Position numbers and translations under genes: made by a program | Notes under the pieces: model-generated | Seen by the model: the letters and a program-made list of their open reading frames with translations, nothing else | Databases searched by the model: none | Told to the model about the DNA's origin: nothing | DNA from: Oligosphaera ethanolica | Lineage (GTDB): Bacteria > Verrucomicrobiota > Lentisphaeria > Oligosphaerales > Oligosphaeraceae | Direction of reading: 5' to 3' | NCBI RefSeq assembly: GCF_030814695.1 | Contig: NZ_JAUSVL010000001.1 | Coordinates: 3,694,227-3,758,226 of the forward strand | Length of the DNA stretch: 64,000 bases | Shown: piece after piece, positions 1-8,380 of the stretch | Position numbering within the stretch: the first letter of the stretch is position 1 | Layout of the letters: every line of letters begins with the position of its first letter

Positions 1-1637
1 GAAGCCAGGTTCAGCTCTTCGATGCGGCCGCTGGCGCCGACATCGCTGGCGGCGTAGGCCAGACAGGTCTCGTCCGGGCTGAACGACAGCCGACCGAACA
101 GGCTCTTGCCCGAGGCGAACTGCAAGAAGCGTTGCCCCTGTGCCAGGACGGCGACAACCATGCCATCGGTGGCGTACCAGGCCATATAGCGGCCCGACGC
201 AGAGACAGCGATGCGTCCCGGCCGCTCCGTCGCCTGTCGCCAGACCTGCTGTCCGTCGGCGGTATCGTAGGCTGAGACATGTCCCGCATCCGCATTGAGC
301 GCGGCATAGAGCCGGGTTCCGTCGCCGGACAGACTGACAAACACACTGCCCCGACTTTGCCCGCCGACGCTGATTTCGTGTTCCACCTTCAGCACACCGC
401 CAGTGCGCACCGCCAGGAGCAAGGCCGTGCCGTCCTGTCGCCCGATTGCCAGCCGCCGGCCATCCTTCGTGACACTGAGCGAGGCACACTTGTTTCCCAC
501 CTCGTACACGCGCTTCAACGAGCAGAAGTCTGCGGAGACCGCAAAAACTGCTCCGGCTTCGCCCACTCCCCATATCTGCCCGTTATCTTCCCGCACCAGA
601 TCCAGCACGACACCGCTGCCATGCGCTAGGCGGCCGGTTTCCCGGCCATCCTCGAAGCGATACACGGTTGTGGTATCCGCCACGGCCAATTGATTTGGCG
701 CCAGGACGCAGACATTGTCGCGGACCACATCCGGGATGGCGTAGGCGGGGTGTTCCGCGGGCAGCGCGCAGATGCTTTCCCAGTAGGCCAGGCGCGAGGC
801 CAAGGACGGTGCCGTGTCGACCGCCGACTCCGCCAACTGTGCTGCCACCAAGGGTTCACGCCGCGCCAACGCCGCGCGTGAACTGCTCACATAGGAGGTC
901 GCCAGGTTGTTGATGGCCCGGTTCTCCGCGGCGGTGGCGAGATCGCGTTGCCTTTGGGCTTCGTTTCGCTGGCGCCAGGCGTATGCGCCGCCGCCGATGG
1001 CGGCTATGGCCAGGAGCGCAAACACGGCCGCTAGCAACCCCGCGCGCCGGGCCCGCCGCCGCTCCTCCCGTCGGCAATGGTCGCCGATGACCTTGCGGTC
1101 CACCCCCAACAGGAAGGACACCACCCCGACAAACCCGTTCTCCCAACTATCCTTCTCCCGTTCGTCGGCATCCGGCAGCATCGTCGGCAGATTGCGGACA
1201 ATGAGCCGGTCCTTCAACTCGGCCAACGCCGGCCCCAGGCAGCCATCGCCATCCTTGCCGTCCAGCGTGCCGCCCACCACCACCGGCAGCAAATGCCCCA
1301 CGGCGTCCTGCCGCGCGGGATTGTTCAGAAAGTGCCGGATCTCCTGGTCAACGGGGCCGGATTGCGCCGCAGCCGGTGAGCACAGCACGATCAAGAAGCG
1401 CGAGGCGTCGATCGCCTGGTGGATGGTATCCCAGTAGTGCGCCCGCGTTACGTCGAGGTCCGTCTTGTCGCGATAGACCGGCCGGACATACTTCGGATGC
1501 CCCGGACGCAATTCATCCGAAACCAGCTTCACTGGAAAACGAAACCACTCCAGCCGGCTCTGCAGCCAGCGCGCCACCCGCTCGTCCTTGCGCGAGTAGC
1601 TGATGAAGGCGACGTATTTGTAGGGCTCGTGGACCAT
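1..1637 (-). CDS. TIR-TM-WD40-like protein (3' end outside window)
   Basis: The reading frame starts at the ATG at 1637 and stays open to base 1, so at least 545 residues are present and the C-terminus is missing. Residues 8-30 carry the TIR signature YVAFISYSRKDERVA, followed by YRDKTDLDV near residue 55, as in bacterial TIR_2 domains. A single hydrophobic segment follows the TIR domain (RRAGLLAAVFALLAIAAIGG), with a charged coiled stretch behind it. The rest is beta-propeller-like, with motifs such as LSFSPDETCLAY. The start lies 5 bases after the stop of the DUF4062-NACHT-WD40 gene upstream, so the two genes are very probably co-transcribed. TIR domains of bacterial defence systems often act as NADases or make cyclic-ADPR signals. 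Here the propeller would be the sensor and the TIR the effector or signaller, which is inference. Domain calls are firm; the exact role is not. Confidence 0.85.
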   Translation of the reverse strand, partial: MVHEPYKYVAFISYSRKDERVARWLQSRLEWFRFPVKLVSDELRPGHPKYVRPVYRDKTDLDVTRAHYWDTIHQAIDASRFLIVLCSPAAAQSGPVDQEIRHFLNNPARQDAVGHLLPVVVGGTLDGKDGDGCLGPALAELKDRLIVRNLPTMLPDADEREKDSWENGFVGVVSFLLGVDRKVIGDHCRREERRRARRAGLLAAVFALLAIAAIGGGAYAWRQRNEAQRQRDLATAAENRAINNLATSYVSSSRAALARREPLVAAQLAESAVDTAPSLASRLAYWESICALPAEHPAYAIPDVVRDNVCVLAPNQLAVADTTTVYRFEDGRETGRLAHGSGVVLDLVREDNGQIWGVGEAGAVFAVSADFCSLKRVYEVGNKCASLSVTKDGRRLAIGRQDGTALLLAVRTGGVLKVEHEISVGGQSRGSVFVSLSGDGTRLYAALNADAGHVSAYDTADGQQVWRQATERPGRIAVSASGRYMAWYATDGMVVAVLAQGQRFLQFASGKSLFGRLSFSPDETCLAYAASDVGASGRIEELNLA

Positions 1638-1642
1638 GGTGA

Positions 1643-4600
1643 TCAAGCCTCCGTTATGGTCTTCTGGGCATCTACCACGAAGGGGGTCAGTTGCAGTGGT
1701 TTGCCGCAGGCGTCCAGCGGGCAGGCGAGCTGCTGGCCGAGCATCCCGGCGTTGACCGGGAAACGTTGGCCACACCAAGGACAGAGCGCCGTCAGGTGCT
1801 CGTCGCAGCGGTCTGGGGCACCTTGTTCGCCAAAGCGCCAGAGCCGGACGGCAGTGATCAGCGGCGGACCGGACGGCGGGAAGTTGACCAGCGTGAGGAA
1901 GTGCATCTGGCCGTCTTCTGTGCCGCAGACGATCCGACTGCCGTCAGGAGAGAAGGCGGTAGAGAACACTCTAGAGCCAGCGTGGTAGACCGCCAGGCAT
2001 TGACCGGTGTCCAGATGCCAGACCCGCAGGGTCTTGTCCCAACTTCCCGAGATGGCGCGCCACCCGTCAGGGCTCACACTCACGCTATTGACATCGTCTT
2101 TGTGTCCTTCGAGCGTGCGCAGGCATTGGCCGGTGTCCAGATCCCAGACCCGCAGGGTCTTGTCCCAACTCTCCGAGACGGCGCGGTGCCCGTCGGGACT
2201 TATGCTCACGCTCCGGATCAAGTTCGTGTGTCCTTCGTTTATGTGCAGGCATTGGCCGGTTTCCAGGTCCCAAACCTGCAGGGCTCCGTTGCTATCCTTC
2301 GAGACAGCGCGCCGCCCATCGGGGTTCATGCTCACGCATAAGACCTGTTCTGTGTGTCCTTCGAGGGTCCGCAGGCAGGCACCAGTTTCCAGGTCCCAGA
2401 CCCGCAGGGTCTTGTCCAAACTCCCCGAGACGGCGCGACGCCCGTCCGGGCTTAAGCTCACGCTAAAGAATTCGGCCGTGTGTCCTTCGATTATGTGCAG
2501 GCATTGGCCGGTTTCCAGGTCCCAAACCTGCAGGGTATTGTTCCAACCCATCCCCGAGGAGACGGCGCGCTGCCCGTCGGGACTCACACTCAAGCTATTG
2601 ACGCCCGTGTGTCCCTCGATTGCGCGCAGGCATTGGCCGGTTTCCAGGTCCCATAGCCGGAGGCTCTTGTCCCAACTCCCCGAGACTGCGCGCCGCCCGT
2701 CGGGACTCACTCTCAAGCTCCGGACCAAGCGCGCGTGGCTCTCGAGGGTGCGCAGACACCGGTCGGTTTCTATATCCCAGACCCGGAGGGTCTCGTCGGA
2801 ACTGCCCGAGACTGCGCGCCGCCCATCGGGGGTCACGCTTACGCTGCAGATCCAGCCCGCGTGTCCTTCGAGGGTGCGCAGGCATGCGCCAGTTTCCAAG
2901 TCCCAGACCCGCAGGGTCTCGTCCCAACTCCCCGAGACCGCGCGCCGCCCGTCGGGACTCATGCTCACATTCAAGCCACAGTCCGTGTGGCCTTCGAGGG
3001 TGTGCAGGCACGCGCCGGTCTCCAGGTCCCAGACCCGGACGGTCCTGTCAGAACTGCCCGAGACCGCGCGCCGCCCGTCGGGGCTCACGCTCACGCTCTC
3101 GACCCAGGAGCTGTGGCCTTCGAGCGTGCGCAGGCACGCGCCGGTCTCCAGGTCCCAGACCCGCAGGGTCTTGTCCCAACTGCCCGAGACGGCCCGCCGC
3201 CCGTCGGGGCTCACGCTCACACTGTTGACCCCGCTGGAGTGGCCTTCGAGTATGCGCAAGCATGCGCCGGTTTCCGTATCCCAGACCCGCAGGGTCGTGT
3301 CATGGCTGCCTGAGACGGCGCACCGCCCGTCGGATATCATGCTCACGCTCCGGATCAAGTTCGCGTGGCCTTCGAGTGTGTGCAGGCAGGCGCCGGTTTC
3401 CAGGTCCCAGACCCGCAGGGTCTTGTCGTTACTACCCGAAACGGCGCGTCGCCCGTCGGAGCTCACACTCACGCTGAAGACATATCTCTTGTAGCCTTCG
3501 AGTGTGCGCTGGCATTGGCCGGTTTCCAGGTCCCATACCCGCAGGGATTTATCGGAACTCCCCGAGACGGCGCGCCGCCCGTCGGGGCTTACAGTCACGC
3601 TATTGACCATCTCCGTGTGTCCTTCAAGCGTGCGCAGGCACTGCGTCCTGAGCGGGGCCACGGACGGCCGGGGCGAACGACGCAACCAGGGTTGCTCCCG
3701 TGAGGCAATCCTGGCTTCTGCTTCGGCAGAGACTGGACCGTCTGCGGAAAAATTGAAGGCAAGTGGCAACACCTCTTGAGGGTTCGAGACCAAGGAGCTG
3801 AGACGGGCATTCACAAAATTGGCGAAGTGCCGGAGCCGCGCGGCGCGCGGAGAGTGCTCCTCGGGGATATCATGCGGGGTAGCGTCCTGTAGTTCTGCGG
3901 GCAGCGGCGGATAGGGCGGTTCGGGGCGTGTCTCGCCGCGTTCTTTCGCGAACCACCAGTCGCAACGAATCACCGCATAGTCCCGCAACGCCTTGTTGTA
4001 GGCGATCATGGCGACGTCGCGGTTAGCGAACCATGAGTTTTCCTCGCGGAACTCGGGCAGTTCGGTCAGTGCAGCGTTGTTGTCGCCGACCAATTCATAG
4101 ATCAAGCCGGCACGCGCCTTGGTTTCGACGCAGTCGAGGTCGCATAGCACATCCACCAGCGCGTCCCAGCGGTCGGCGTCCGGCGTCAGTTCAGCGACAC
4201 GGTGAAGATGAAACGGCAGTTCGCTGGCCTTACGGGCATTGGCGGGATCGGACCGCTCCGGGGCGCGGGCTGACTGACCGTCCTCTCCCGCCGGCGGCAG
4301 GAACCACGGTTGCCCGCCAAACCAGCCGGCCATGGTCTCGTGCAGGGGCAGGCGGGAAGCGGCGTCCGGTAGACAATAGGTCTGCACGGCTTCACCGAAA
4401 CTACGGTGATAGAACCCGAACAGGGACGCGCCCTGGTTGCGGCGCTCGGTAAGGTAGAAGGCGATGTCGCCGTGCAGCCTTACCCAGATGGCGACCGGCA
4501 GGGCCTTGATGCGCTCGGCTTCGGGTTTAACCCGTTCGGAGGGCGAGCGGACGATAACGTCGGCCATGACCACGGGATCGGCACCAAGCACAGCGATAAC

Positions 4601-6550
4601 TTCGTCCTCCGCCAGTCCATGGCGGGCCACGACGAGATAGCCCAGCGCGCGCTTGACGATGACCTCGCCATGTTCCTCGCCCCGGGACAGCCGTTGCAGG
4701 ACGGTGGCGAACAGGTCGGGCAGACCGGACAGTAGCGGGTCGGGCTTGTGCCATGCCGGCCAGCGGGTGGCTTCCTCGGCTGCCACGCGCAGCCAAAGGG
4801 CGTTGCCCTCGACGGCGAAGGCGTCGAGGATGGGTCGGCGCTGAGTGTCAGAACGGAGCGTCCGCCCAGCCGCAGTCAGCCAGCGGTCGAGCAATGTCGC
4901 GCCATCAGTCTGCGTGAGCGGGGCAAGCCGGACGGTTTGCGCGCCGGGCGCGAGGCGGGTGAGGTTGCGGAGGAGGATTTCGGATTGCGGCGATTGTGGT
5001 GAAGGGCGTGTTTCGGCGGGCAAGGCTGCGGATACGACGATGCGGACGTGGGGCGGGAGGTTCTGCGGCAGCCACGACAGTGAGGCGGCTAGGTTGGCGT
5101 CGCGAAACTGGTCGAGGGCGTCGAGGAAGAGCCGGATCGGGTGTTCCGCCGTCGCCCTGTCCAGCGCCTCGCGAAAGGCATTGGCCAGGGGATTAATCTC
5201 GCTCGGAATTTCTCGGTCGTCGAGTTCCTTCTCCTTGGGGGCGCGGGACGGTTCACCAACAGGAGGGACACTTCTTCCTTTTTCTTTGACCTGGCGGGGG
5301 TATAGTGCACGAATCCGGGCGACCAGATCGCGGAGCAGTTCGATCAGGTCGGACGATCCTGGCGTGACGCCGATGAAACGGGAGAGGACCTGGGGATGGT
5401 GATCTGCTTTTTGTGTTTCGCCCTTTGCTTCGCCTCGGCATTCCGCTATCGCCTGGGCCATGAGGGCGGACTTGCCGGAGCCGGCTGGACCGACGATGGC
5501 GAGCGGCTGGTTCGGGCCGGAAGCGAGATATTCGCGAATCCGGCGTAGCGGTTCCGCGCGGCCAATGAAGCCGGCGCGGCGTTCTTCGGCGAAGTCGCGG
5601 TGCGCGGCTTCCTCCAATTCCTCCGGCGAAACTTCCTCGAGACCGGCGATCTGAGACTCGAGGACTTGGCGCAGCCGCACATAAACTTCCGTGGCGAACG
5701 CGGCTAGATCGGCGTCCTTGAATGCGCCCTTGTCGCGCCAGGGCACGTCGTAGGGATGGATGTTGGCAGGACCGAGGTGGTCATCCAGCTCGGCGCACAG
5801 GACATCCAGCCGGCGGGGGGAGTCGGTATCCGTCGTGCCGTCGGGCAACCAATCGGTAAACGCCGGATGCGGCGTTGCCGGGGGATTGACGATTCGCCGG
5901 CGAAAAGCATGCACATGCTGGCGCGCATCCGTCCTGGGCAGGGCCAGCGCACCGTGGATGATCTCCTGGTGCGTGGCGGAGAGGCCGATAGGAAGAGTTT
6001 CGCGCAGAGGCGCAGAGGCACTGAGGAAAGATGTAGACCTGACGACATCGCAAAGGGCCGCGAGAAGGGGCCACTCGACTTCTGTCTGCCAGACTGCGAA
6101 ATCCTTGAAGCGACCCGTCCGCGGCTGCAGCACATACTCCGCCGGCACGGCGTTATCATCCCGTCGATACCAGGCATTCAGAATCTCTGCGTTCTTTGCG
6201 CTCTTTGTGGTTAATTCCCTCTCAAGTTCCTCGAATACCTCCGCGGGCAGCGTCTCCGGCAGCGGTCGCCACCCATACCGGTCGCCCAGCAACACGAGGA
6301 AATTCGGCTTGATCCGCCCCTCCTGACACCGCTTCAACTCGCGCAGGCAGATGCGCATCGTGCGGTTATCCTTGCCAGCCTCCTCTGGCACGCCCCATCG
6401 CAAGTCAATCGCCTGAAACCGCAGTCCCTTTGACAGGCAAAGCCGCTGCAGCTTCGGAAAAACTTCCCGTTGCAACAGGTCTCGCTCGGCCTTGAAGTCA
6501 CGGAAGGTCGAACTGACGAACAGGCGGATAGTGCGGTGAGCAGTGGACAT
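1643..6550 (-). CDS. DUF4062-NACHT-WD40 NLR-like protein with C-terminal zinc ribbon
   Basis: This 1635-aa protein starts at the ATG at 6550 because GGGAGGA lies about 6-8 bases upstream; an in-frame start 30 bases earlier lacks such a site. Residues 1-120 are a DUF4062 domain (RTIRLFVSSTFRDFKAERD, IDLRWGVPEE, LLGDRYGWRP). A P-loop NTPase follows, with Walker A GPAGSGKS at residues 354-361 and Walker B-like IRLFLDALDQF, which fits NACHT/STAND ATPases. The C-terminal half holds about 14 WD40 repeats of 42 aa of the form TLEGHxxxVxSVSVSPDGRRAVSGSxDKTLRVWDLETG. The protein ends in a zinc ribbon with CPWC and CPLDAC pairs. It is the first gene of an operon with the TIR-WD40 gene. DUF4062-NACHT-WD40 order is also known from vertebrate NWD1/TEP1-type proteins. 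Two short dispersed repeats are embedded in frame (5998-6030, 6181-6215). Confidence 0.9.
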   Translation of the reverse strand: MSTAHRTIRLFVSSTFRDFKAERDLLQREVFPKLQRLCLSKGLRFQAIDLRWGVPEEAGKDNRTMRICLRELKRCQEGRIKPNFLVLLGDRYGWRPLPETLPAEVFEELERELTTKSAKNAEILNAWYRRDDNAVPAEYVLQPRTGRFKDFAVWQTEVEWPLLAALCDVVRSTSFLSASAPLRETLPIGLSATHQEIIHGALALPRTDARQHVHAFRRRIVNPPATPHPAFTDWLPDGTTDTDSPRRLDVLCAELDDHLGPANIHPYDVPWRDKGAFKDADLAAFATEVYVRLRQVLESQIAGLEEVSPEELEEAAHRDFAEERRAGFIGRAEPLRRIREYLASGPNQPLAIVGPAGSGKSALMAQAIAECRGEAKGETQKADHHPQVLSRFIGVTPGSSDLIELLRDLVARIRALYPRQVKEKGRSVPPVGEPSRAPKEKELDDREIPSEINPLANAFREALDRATAEHPIRLFLDALDQFRDANLAASLSWLPQNLPPHVRIVVSAALPAETRPSPQSPQSEILLRNLTRLAPGAQTVRLAPLTQTDGATLLDRWLTAAGRTLRSDTQRRPILDAFAVEGNALWLRVAAEEATRWPAWHKPDPLLSGLPDLFATVLQRLSRGEEHGEVIVKRALGYLVVARHGLAEDEVIAVLGADPVVMADVIVRSPSERVKPEAERIKALPVAIWVRLHGDIAFYLTERRNQGASLFGFYHRSFGEAVQTYCLPDAASRLPLHETMAGWFGGQPWFLPPAGEDGQSARAPERSDPANARKASELPFHLHRVAELTPDADRWDALVDVLCDLDCVETKARAGLIYELVGDNNAALTELPEFREENSWFANRDVAMIAYNKALRDYAVIRCDWWFAKERGETRPEPPYPPLPAELQDATPHDIPEEHSPRAARLRHFANFVNARLSSLVSNPQEVLPLAFNFSADGPVSAEAEARIASREQPWLRRSPRPSVAPLRTQCLRTLEGHTEMVNSVTVSPDGRRAVSGSSDKSLRVWDLETGQCQRTLEGYKRYVFSVSVSSDGRRAVSGSNDKTLRVWDLETGACLHTLEGHANLIRSVSMISDGRCAVSGSHDTTLRVWDTETGACLRILEGHSSGVNSVSVSPDGRRAVSGSWDKTLRVWDLETGACLRTLEGHSSWVESVSVSPDGRRAVSGSSDRTVRVWDLETGACLHTLEGHTDCGLNVSMSPDGRRAVSGSWDETLRVWDLETGACLRTLEGHAGWICSVSVTPDGRRAVSGSSDETLRVWDIETDRCLRTLESHARLVRSLRVSPDGRRAVSGSWDKSLRLWDLETGQCLRAIEGHTGVNSLSVSPDGQRAVSSGMGWNNTLQVWDLETGQCLHIIEGHTAEFFSVSLSPDGRRAVSGSLDKTLRVWDLETGACLRTLEGHTEQVLCVSMNPDGRRAVSKDSNGALQVWDLETGQCLHINEGHTNLIRSVSISPDGHRAVSESWDKTLRVWDLDTGQCLRTLEGHKDDVNSVSVSPDGWRAISGSWDKTLRVWHLDTGQCLAVYHAGSRVFSTAFSPDGSRIVCGTEDGQMHFLTLVNFPPSGPPLITAVRLWRFGEQGAPDRCDEHLTALCPWCGQRFPVNAGMLGQQLACPLDACGKPLQLTPFVVDAQKTITEA
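5998..6030. repeat. Short dispersed repeat embedded in frame in the DUF4062-NACHT gene
   Basis: On the plus strand this reads TTTCGCGCAGAGGCGCAGAG and continues with GCACTGAGG. It is the kind of low-complexity 'gcgcagaggcgcagag' sequence that normally lies between genes in many environmental bacteria. Here it is translated as part of SASAPLRETL within the linker after the DUF4062 domain. Family membership is from memory of such sequences, not from a search. Confidence 0.5.
6181..6215. repeat. Second short dispersed repeat embedded in frame
   Basis: The plus strand contains TCTGCGTTCTTTGCGCTCTT followed by TGTGGTTAA, a known style of intergenic repeat. Translated on the minus strand it gives ELTTKSAKNAEILN, which interrupts the usual transition between the DUF4062 core and the AWYRRDDNAVPAEYVLQPR motif. 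The reading frame is preserved. Confidence 0.5.
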
Positions 6551-6836
6551 ACTACATCCTCCCTCGATTCTTGTGGTCATACCACACGTGGAACCCGGTA
6601 GCGGTCAGGTCGGCATGGAGCCGCCTGACGAAAGGTTGATCCGGCGGATCATCGTCCCGTGCATAGGAAAGTGTAGTACTTCAATAGAAAAAAGACCATT
6701 GGTTCATTTTGAAATAAAAGATCTGCCAGTCGCACGACGAGGGGTAGCCATAGGCGGCGGTTCCGACTGCGGGTGACTCTGACTTGTGTATTGTCCTGCC
6801 GCCCTGGTTCTTCCGGGGCAGGTTGCTTTGGCGGCG
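6551..6836. other. Intergenic region upstream of the DUF4062-NACHT-WD40 gene
   Basis: About 285 bases without a gene. It holds the ribosome-binding site of the gene at 6550 and a motif at 6665-6686 that recurs upstream of the secreted-protein gene (23185-23204). No convincing sigma70 promoter was found. Confidence 0.5.
6665..6686 (-). promoter_or_regulatory. Motif ATTGAAGYNCTACA upstream of 6550 gene
   Basis: On the minus strand this reads TATTGAAGTACTACACTTTC, about 115-135 bases upstream of the start at 6550. The gene starting at 23078 has ATTGAAGCGCTACATTCC at a similar distance. Twelve of fourteen core bases agree. It could be a promoter or operator element, or a relic of a repeat. Confidence 0.3.
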
Positions 6837-7476
6837 CTACAATCGGCCGCGTTCGAGTTTTGCTCGTCGTTCCGTCATGCGGCGTTTGGGATCGCCACGA
6901 ACGTACTCGGCAGGCTCCATGTAACGTAGACTGGTGTGCAAGCGGTGTTCGTTGTAGTCTTCGACTCGCGCGGTAATGACGTCCGGGGCTGCCGGATAGT
7001 GTGGCGGCAACTCGTCACGCAGGGCTGTGTGAGTGCTGCGGTGGCGGTGCATTGCCCGAACCGCGACCAGGGCTCGTCCAGCGACAGAGCGGGTTCTCCG
7101 AGTCGAGAATGTGGTAGACGGCCGACTCGCTCAGGTGAGCCACGCCCTGGTCGGCCATCTGCCAGTCCAGCCGCGTTTTTCTTGGCCTATTCGGCCTGTA
7201 ACCGCTCAATTTCGGCTTCGGCGGCCCTCTCCTTGCCCCGCTCCTGTCCACGAGTCCGTCCTTCGCTCTTGCTCGCAGCTGAGCCTCCCAGCGATAAATC
7301 GTGCTGGCAGAAATGCCGTGTCGACGGCACAGTTCCGCGATGTTGCCCCCAGGCTGATACGCTTTCTTGATGATACCGTACTTCACTTTGGCGCTGAATC
7401 TGCGGAGCCAGTTCAGGTGACTTCCTCTGGTTCCGCCTTTCAACATAACCGCGAGCAGGGAAGTCTCCTCATGCAA
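6837..7476 (-). pseudogene. IS3-family transposase remnant (orfA plus degenerate orfB)
   Basis: Reading leftward from 7476, the first part has an OrfA-type helix-turn-helix (KYGIIKKAYQPGGNIAELCR followed by RHGISASTIYRWEAQLRA). It then runs into a degraded orfB. After a frame change, 7052-6837 encodes the typical IS3 OrfB C-terminus, with DYNEHRLHTSLRYMEPAEY followed by a basic tail. The central DDE core is missing, so this is an internally deleted copy that cannot encode an active transposase. Terminal repeats were not recognised. Confidence 0.75.
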
Positions 7477-7519
7477 AATCCGCTTGTGGTCCTGTTTCGA
7501 CTGAAGCTATACAGCATTC

Positions 7520-7861
7520 TCACTTCCAGAAATGCCACCACTTCTTTTCGGAATCATCTGGGCGTCCTATACCGCCGAATTGCATGTCGCGGACTTTCCT
7601 CCACTTTGCCCGTTTCGCAGGATCGTCTGGTGCAGTTGATGGACAAGCTCCAAGGAGCGGGTAGGGCGCGTCGCACACGGAACACTTACCGTGGTCAGCA
7701 CATTTGCCACAAAGGACCGCGTAGCATTCACCACAAATGCCCAGCGGATTCATCGTGATTACGACTTCGCCGCGCACAAACGGCCTCATGTCTTCCGGTA
7801 CATTCTCAATCCCTGAGATCCGGTCAGACGAACAGCATTTGTCACACCGCAAGCCACTCAT
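7520..7861 (-). CDS. Small Cys-rich putative zinc-binding protein, 113 aa
   Basis: The start at 7861 follows an AAGG-type site; longer in-frame starts exist but would run back over the antisense IS4 remnant. The protein has four CxxC-type pairs: C6/C9, C43/C46, C51/C54 and C60/C63 (CDKC, CGEC, CGKC, CSVC). This suggests two zinc-binding knuckles or a double zinc ribbon. The C-terminus is basic then aromatic (KKWWHFWK). I do not recognise the family. It lies alone between two transposase remnants, so it may be a passenger brought in with them or a surviving fragment of an older locus. No function is proposed. Confidence 0.55.
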   Translation of the reverse strand: MSGLRCDKCCSSDRISGIENVPEDMRPFVRGEVVITMNPLGICGECYAVLCGKCADHGKCSVCDAPYPLLGACPSTAPDDPAKRAKWRKVRDMQFGGIGRPDDSEKKWWHFWK

Positions 7862-8074
7862 GACAACCTGCCTTCTTTCACTAGCGTCCCATAGGCGATG
7901 GCGGAACCACTCCAACATCACATCGTTGGCCATCATTGTACACGGTAGGGGCTTGAGTGTCAACCCGCGCAATCCGCAAAAGACGAGTACTGACATCGGT
8001 GCCGTCTGCCTGTAGCCTACAGGCGCAAGAATACAAACCAAGGCGCGTGACCACACTACCGCGAGGCCTGCGAG

Positions 8075-8290
8075 ATGAGCTTTACCCCCCCTGTGGCAGA
8101 TCGTCCAGTATATTTCCCGGGGGGGGCTACCCGACCAGATCGCGCGGGAGGCGCAGGCGGACATCAGGTCGTTCGCCTGCACAATCCACGTGCTGGCCCT
8201 GCTCTATGGCCAGATCACCCGCTCGGGCAGCTTGAATGAGATATGTGACGCGTCTCGGCTGCACGAGCCCGAGTTGAACCACATACGGGC
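8075..8290 (+). pseudogene. N-terminal fragment of an IS4-type (DUF4372/DDE_Tnp_1) transposase
   Basis: With one frame change in the C-run near 8085, the translation resembles the N-terminal domain of IS4-like transposases: LWQIVQYISRGGLPDQIARE, then IHVLALLYGQITRSGSLNEI and CDASRLHEPELNHI. The pattern 'hydrophobic helix, small basic turn, SLxEIC' is typical of that domain. The catalytic domain is absent and the sequence dissolves after about 8290. Confidence 0.55.
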
Positions 8291-8380
8291 GCGCCGGAGG
8301 GGTGGATGCGTTGCTGGGGACGCTGCTGGCAGGGGCGTGAGGGACGGAGACGGTAGCCTGCGGATGGCCTTTGCTCGGAC

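Noticed and set aside
2007-3494. Long plus-strand frame of about 495 codons
   Set aside because: Antisense shadow of the WD40 repeats of the 1643-6550 gene, with Arg/Pro/Ser-rich low-complexity translation.
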